A DNA stretch of 50,000 nucleotides from Paulinella micropora (Eukaryota; Cercozoa; Imbricatea; Euglyphida; Paulinellidae): NCBI GenBank assembly GCA_019918135.1, contig WBZZ01001470.1, forward strand, positions 25,001 through 75,000, read 5' to 3'. The translations under genes were made by a program, and so were the position numbers. The notes beneath the pieces are model-generated. The model was given only the letters and a program-made list of their open reading frames with translations. It did not search any database and was not told the origin of the DNA. The first letter of the stretch is position 1; each line of letters begins with the position of its first letter. Positions 49,411 to 50,000 of this stretch are shown here, one piece after another.

Positions 49411-50000
49411 ATATCTGAGGCGTACTGATGCAGCTAATGGCATATCCTCAACGGACATAAGCCTCCAATACCCTTGTTCGAGGTCCTCCACCCCCCCCGT
49501 GTCAGTCTCTCGCCTGATGATCGGGGCCACCGATGGAGCTCCTGAGGGCAAGACTGCACTAAGCCGAGGTTATTCCGCAGTCCCAGCAACCTCTTGCAAG
49601 ACGTCACCGAATGTGCAAGTGCATGCACCAAGCGCGGTTGCTAGAGCTGCCTCGAAACCCCACCCATAACAATCTGGTGTCTGCTGGGTCCTGGGCTATC
49701 AACCAGCATATGCGGAGTTTAAGATCTTTTACGCGCGCAACGACCCTTCTCCCCAGCATCTACCACCAAAGGGTTATGAGTTGGCGTCACAGTTTAACGC
49801 CTTGAGGCCATTGGGCTGGAACTCTGTTTAGCAAGTGTGACTAGGTTTTTTCATCGGGATTTCCCTCAAATATGTCACAGTCAACACTCAAAGGCAGATT
49901 TACTATATCTGAGGCGTACTGATGCAGCTAATGGCATATCCTCAACGGACATAAGCCTCCAATACCCTTGTTCGAGGTCCTCCACCCCCCCGTGTCAGTC
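49367..50000. repeat. Second repeat family, 494-bp tandem unit
   Basis: After a TAA tract, ACTATATCTGAGGCGTACTG begins at 49408 and again at 49902 with near-identical following sequence to the window end (one C fewer in the poly-C run). The period is 494 bp. The stretch CCTTGTTCGAGGTCCTCC resembles a pol III box B, so it could be another SINE-like family. No ORF is supported. Confidence 0.65.

Overview
This is a repeat-dominated piece of a eukaryotic nuclear genome. The signs are two Ty1/copia LTR elements, tRNA-derived SINEs, poly(A)-tailed retroposons, kilobases of microsatellite, and exon-like fragments of a CCCH zinc-finger gene flanked by GT/AG splice signals. The host lineage cannot be fixed from this sequence; a marine protist or alga would fit the virus-like element, but that is inference only.

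The main content is an integrated polinton-like virus (PLV / Maverick-type element) at 27264..46640, about 19.4 kb. It has terminal inverted repeats beginning 5'-AG (99 bp perfect, about 153 bp in total) and a candidate 6-bp target duplication (AATAAT) inside a TAA microsatellite. It carries a recognisable morphogenesis set: A32-type packaging ATPase, adenain-like protease, penton-type minor capsid protein and major capsid protein. It also carries a protein-primed family B DNA polymerase and a DDE integrase. Less usual cargo includes a phage-style tail fibre with an S74 self-cleaving chaperone, a HIRAN-domain protein, an ExoX-C/DUF3820-like protein, a two-TM membrane protein, a small secreted Cys-rich protein, a DUF5754-like protein, a CxC/HxH zinc-finger protein, and a gene with a probable 48-nt spliceosomal intron. 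Five genes are broken (two in-frame TGA codons, three frameshifts), while ATPase, MCP and PolB are open, so this looks like a decaying endogenous copy whose core is still readable. Regulatory structure is visible: a palindrome shared by two genes, TATA-like tracts directly at start codons, and hairpins at gene ends.

Layout. 1..882: AT-rich flank with a MITE-like inverted-repeat unit. 883..10222: a decayed copia element on the minus strand whose protease segment lies inverted. 10399..12717: a short internally deleted copia element. 13.0..14.1 kb: a degraded lysine/glutamate-rich ORF. 14.9..19.65 kb: a long unrecognised minus-strand coding block broken by frameshifts. 19820..19903: a GC-rich multi-arm palindrome. 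20.5..26.7 kb: minus-strand CCCH zinc-finger exons separated by large microsatellites, including a 1.4-kb ATGT array, and by nested poly(A) retroposons. 27264..46640: the PLV. 46641..50000: head-to-tail tRNA-derived SINEs joined by (TAA)n tails, ending in a second 494-bp repeat family.

Inside the PLV, genes on the left and far right are mostly on the minus strand (integrase, accessory proteins, PolB). The central virion-gene block (fibre, TM protein, ATPase, basic protein, protease, penton, MCP) is on the plus strand and converges on PolB. Inference: the DNA is replicated by protein priming at the TIRs, packaged by the ATPase into a double-jelly-roll capsid matured by the protease, and inserted into the host by the integrase.
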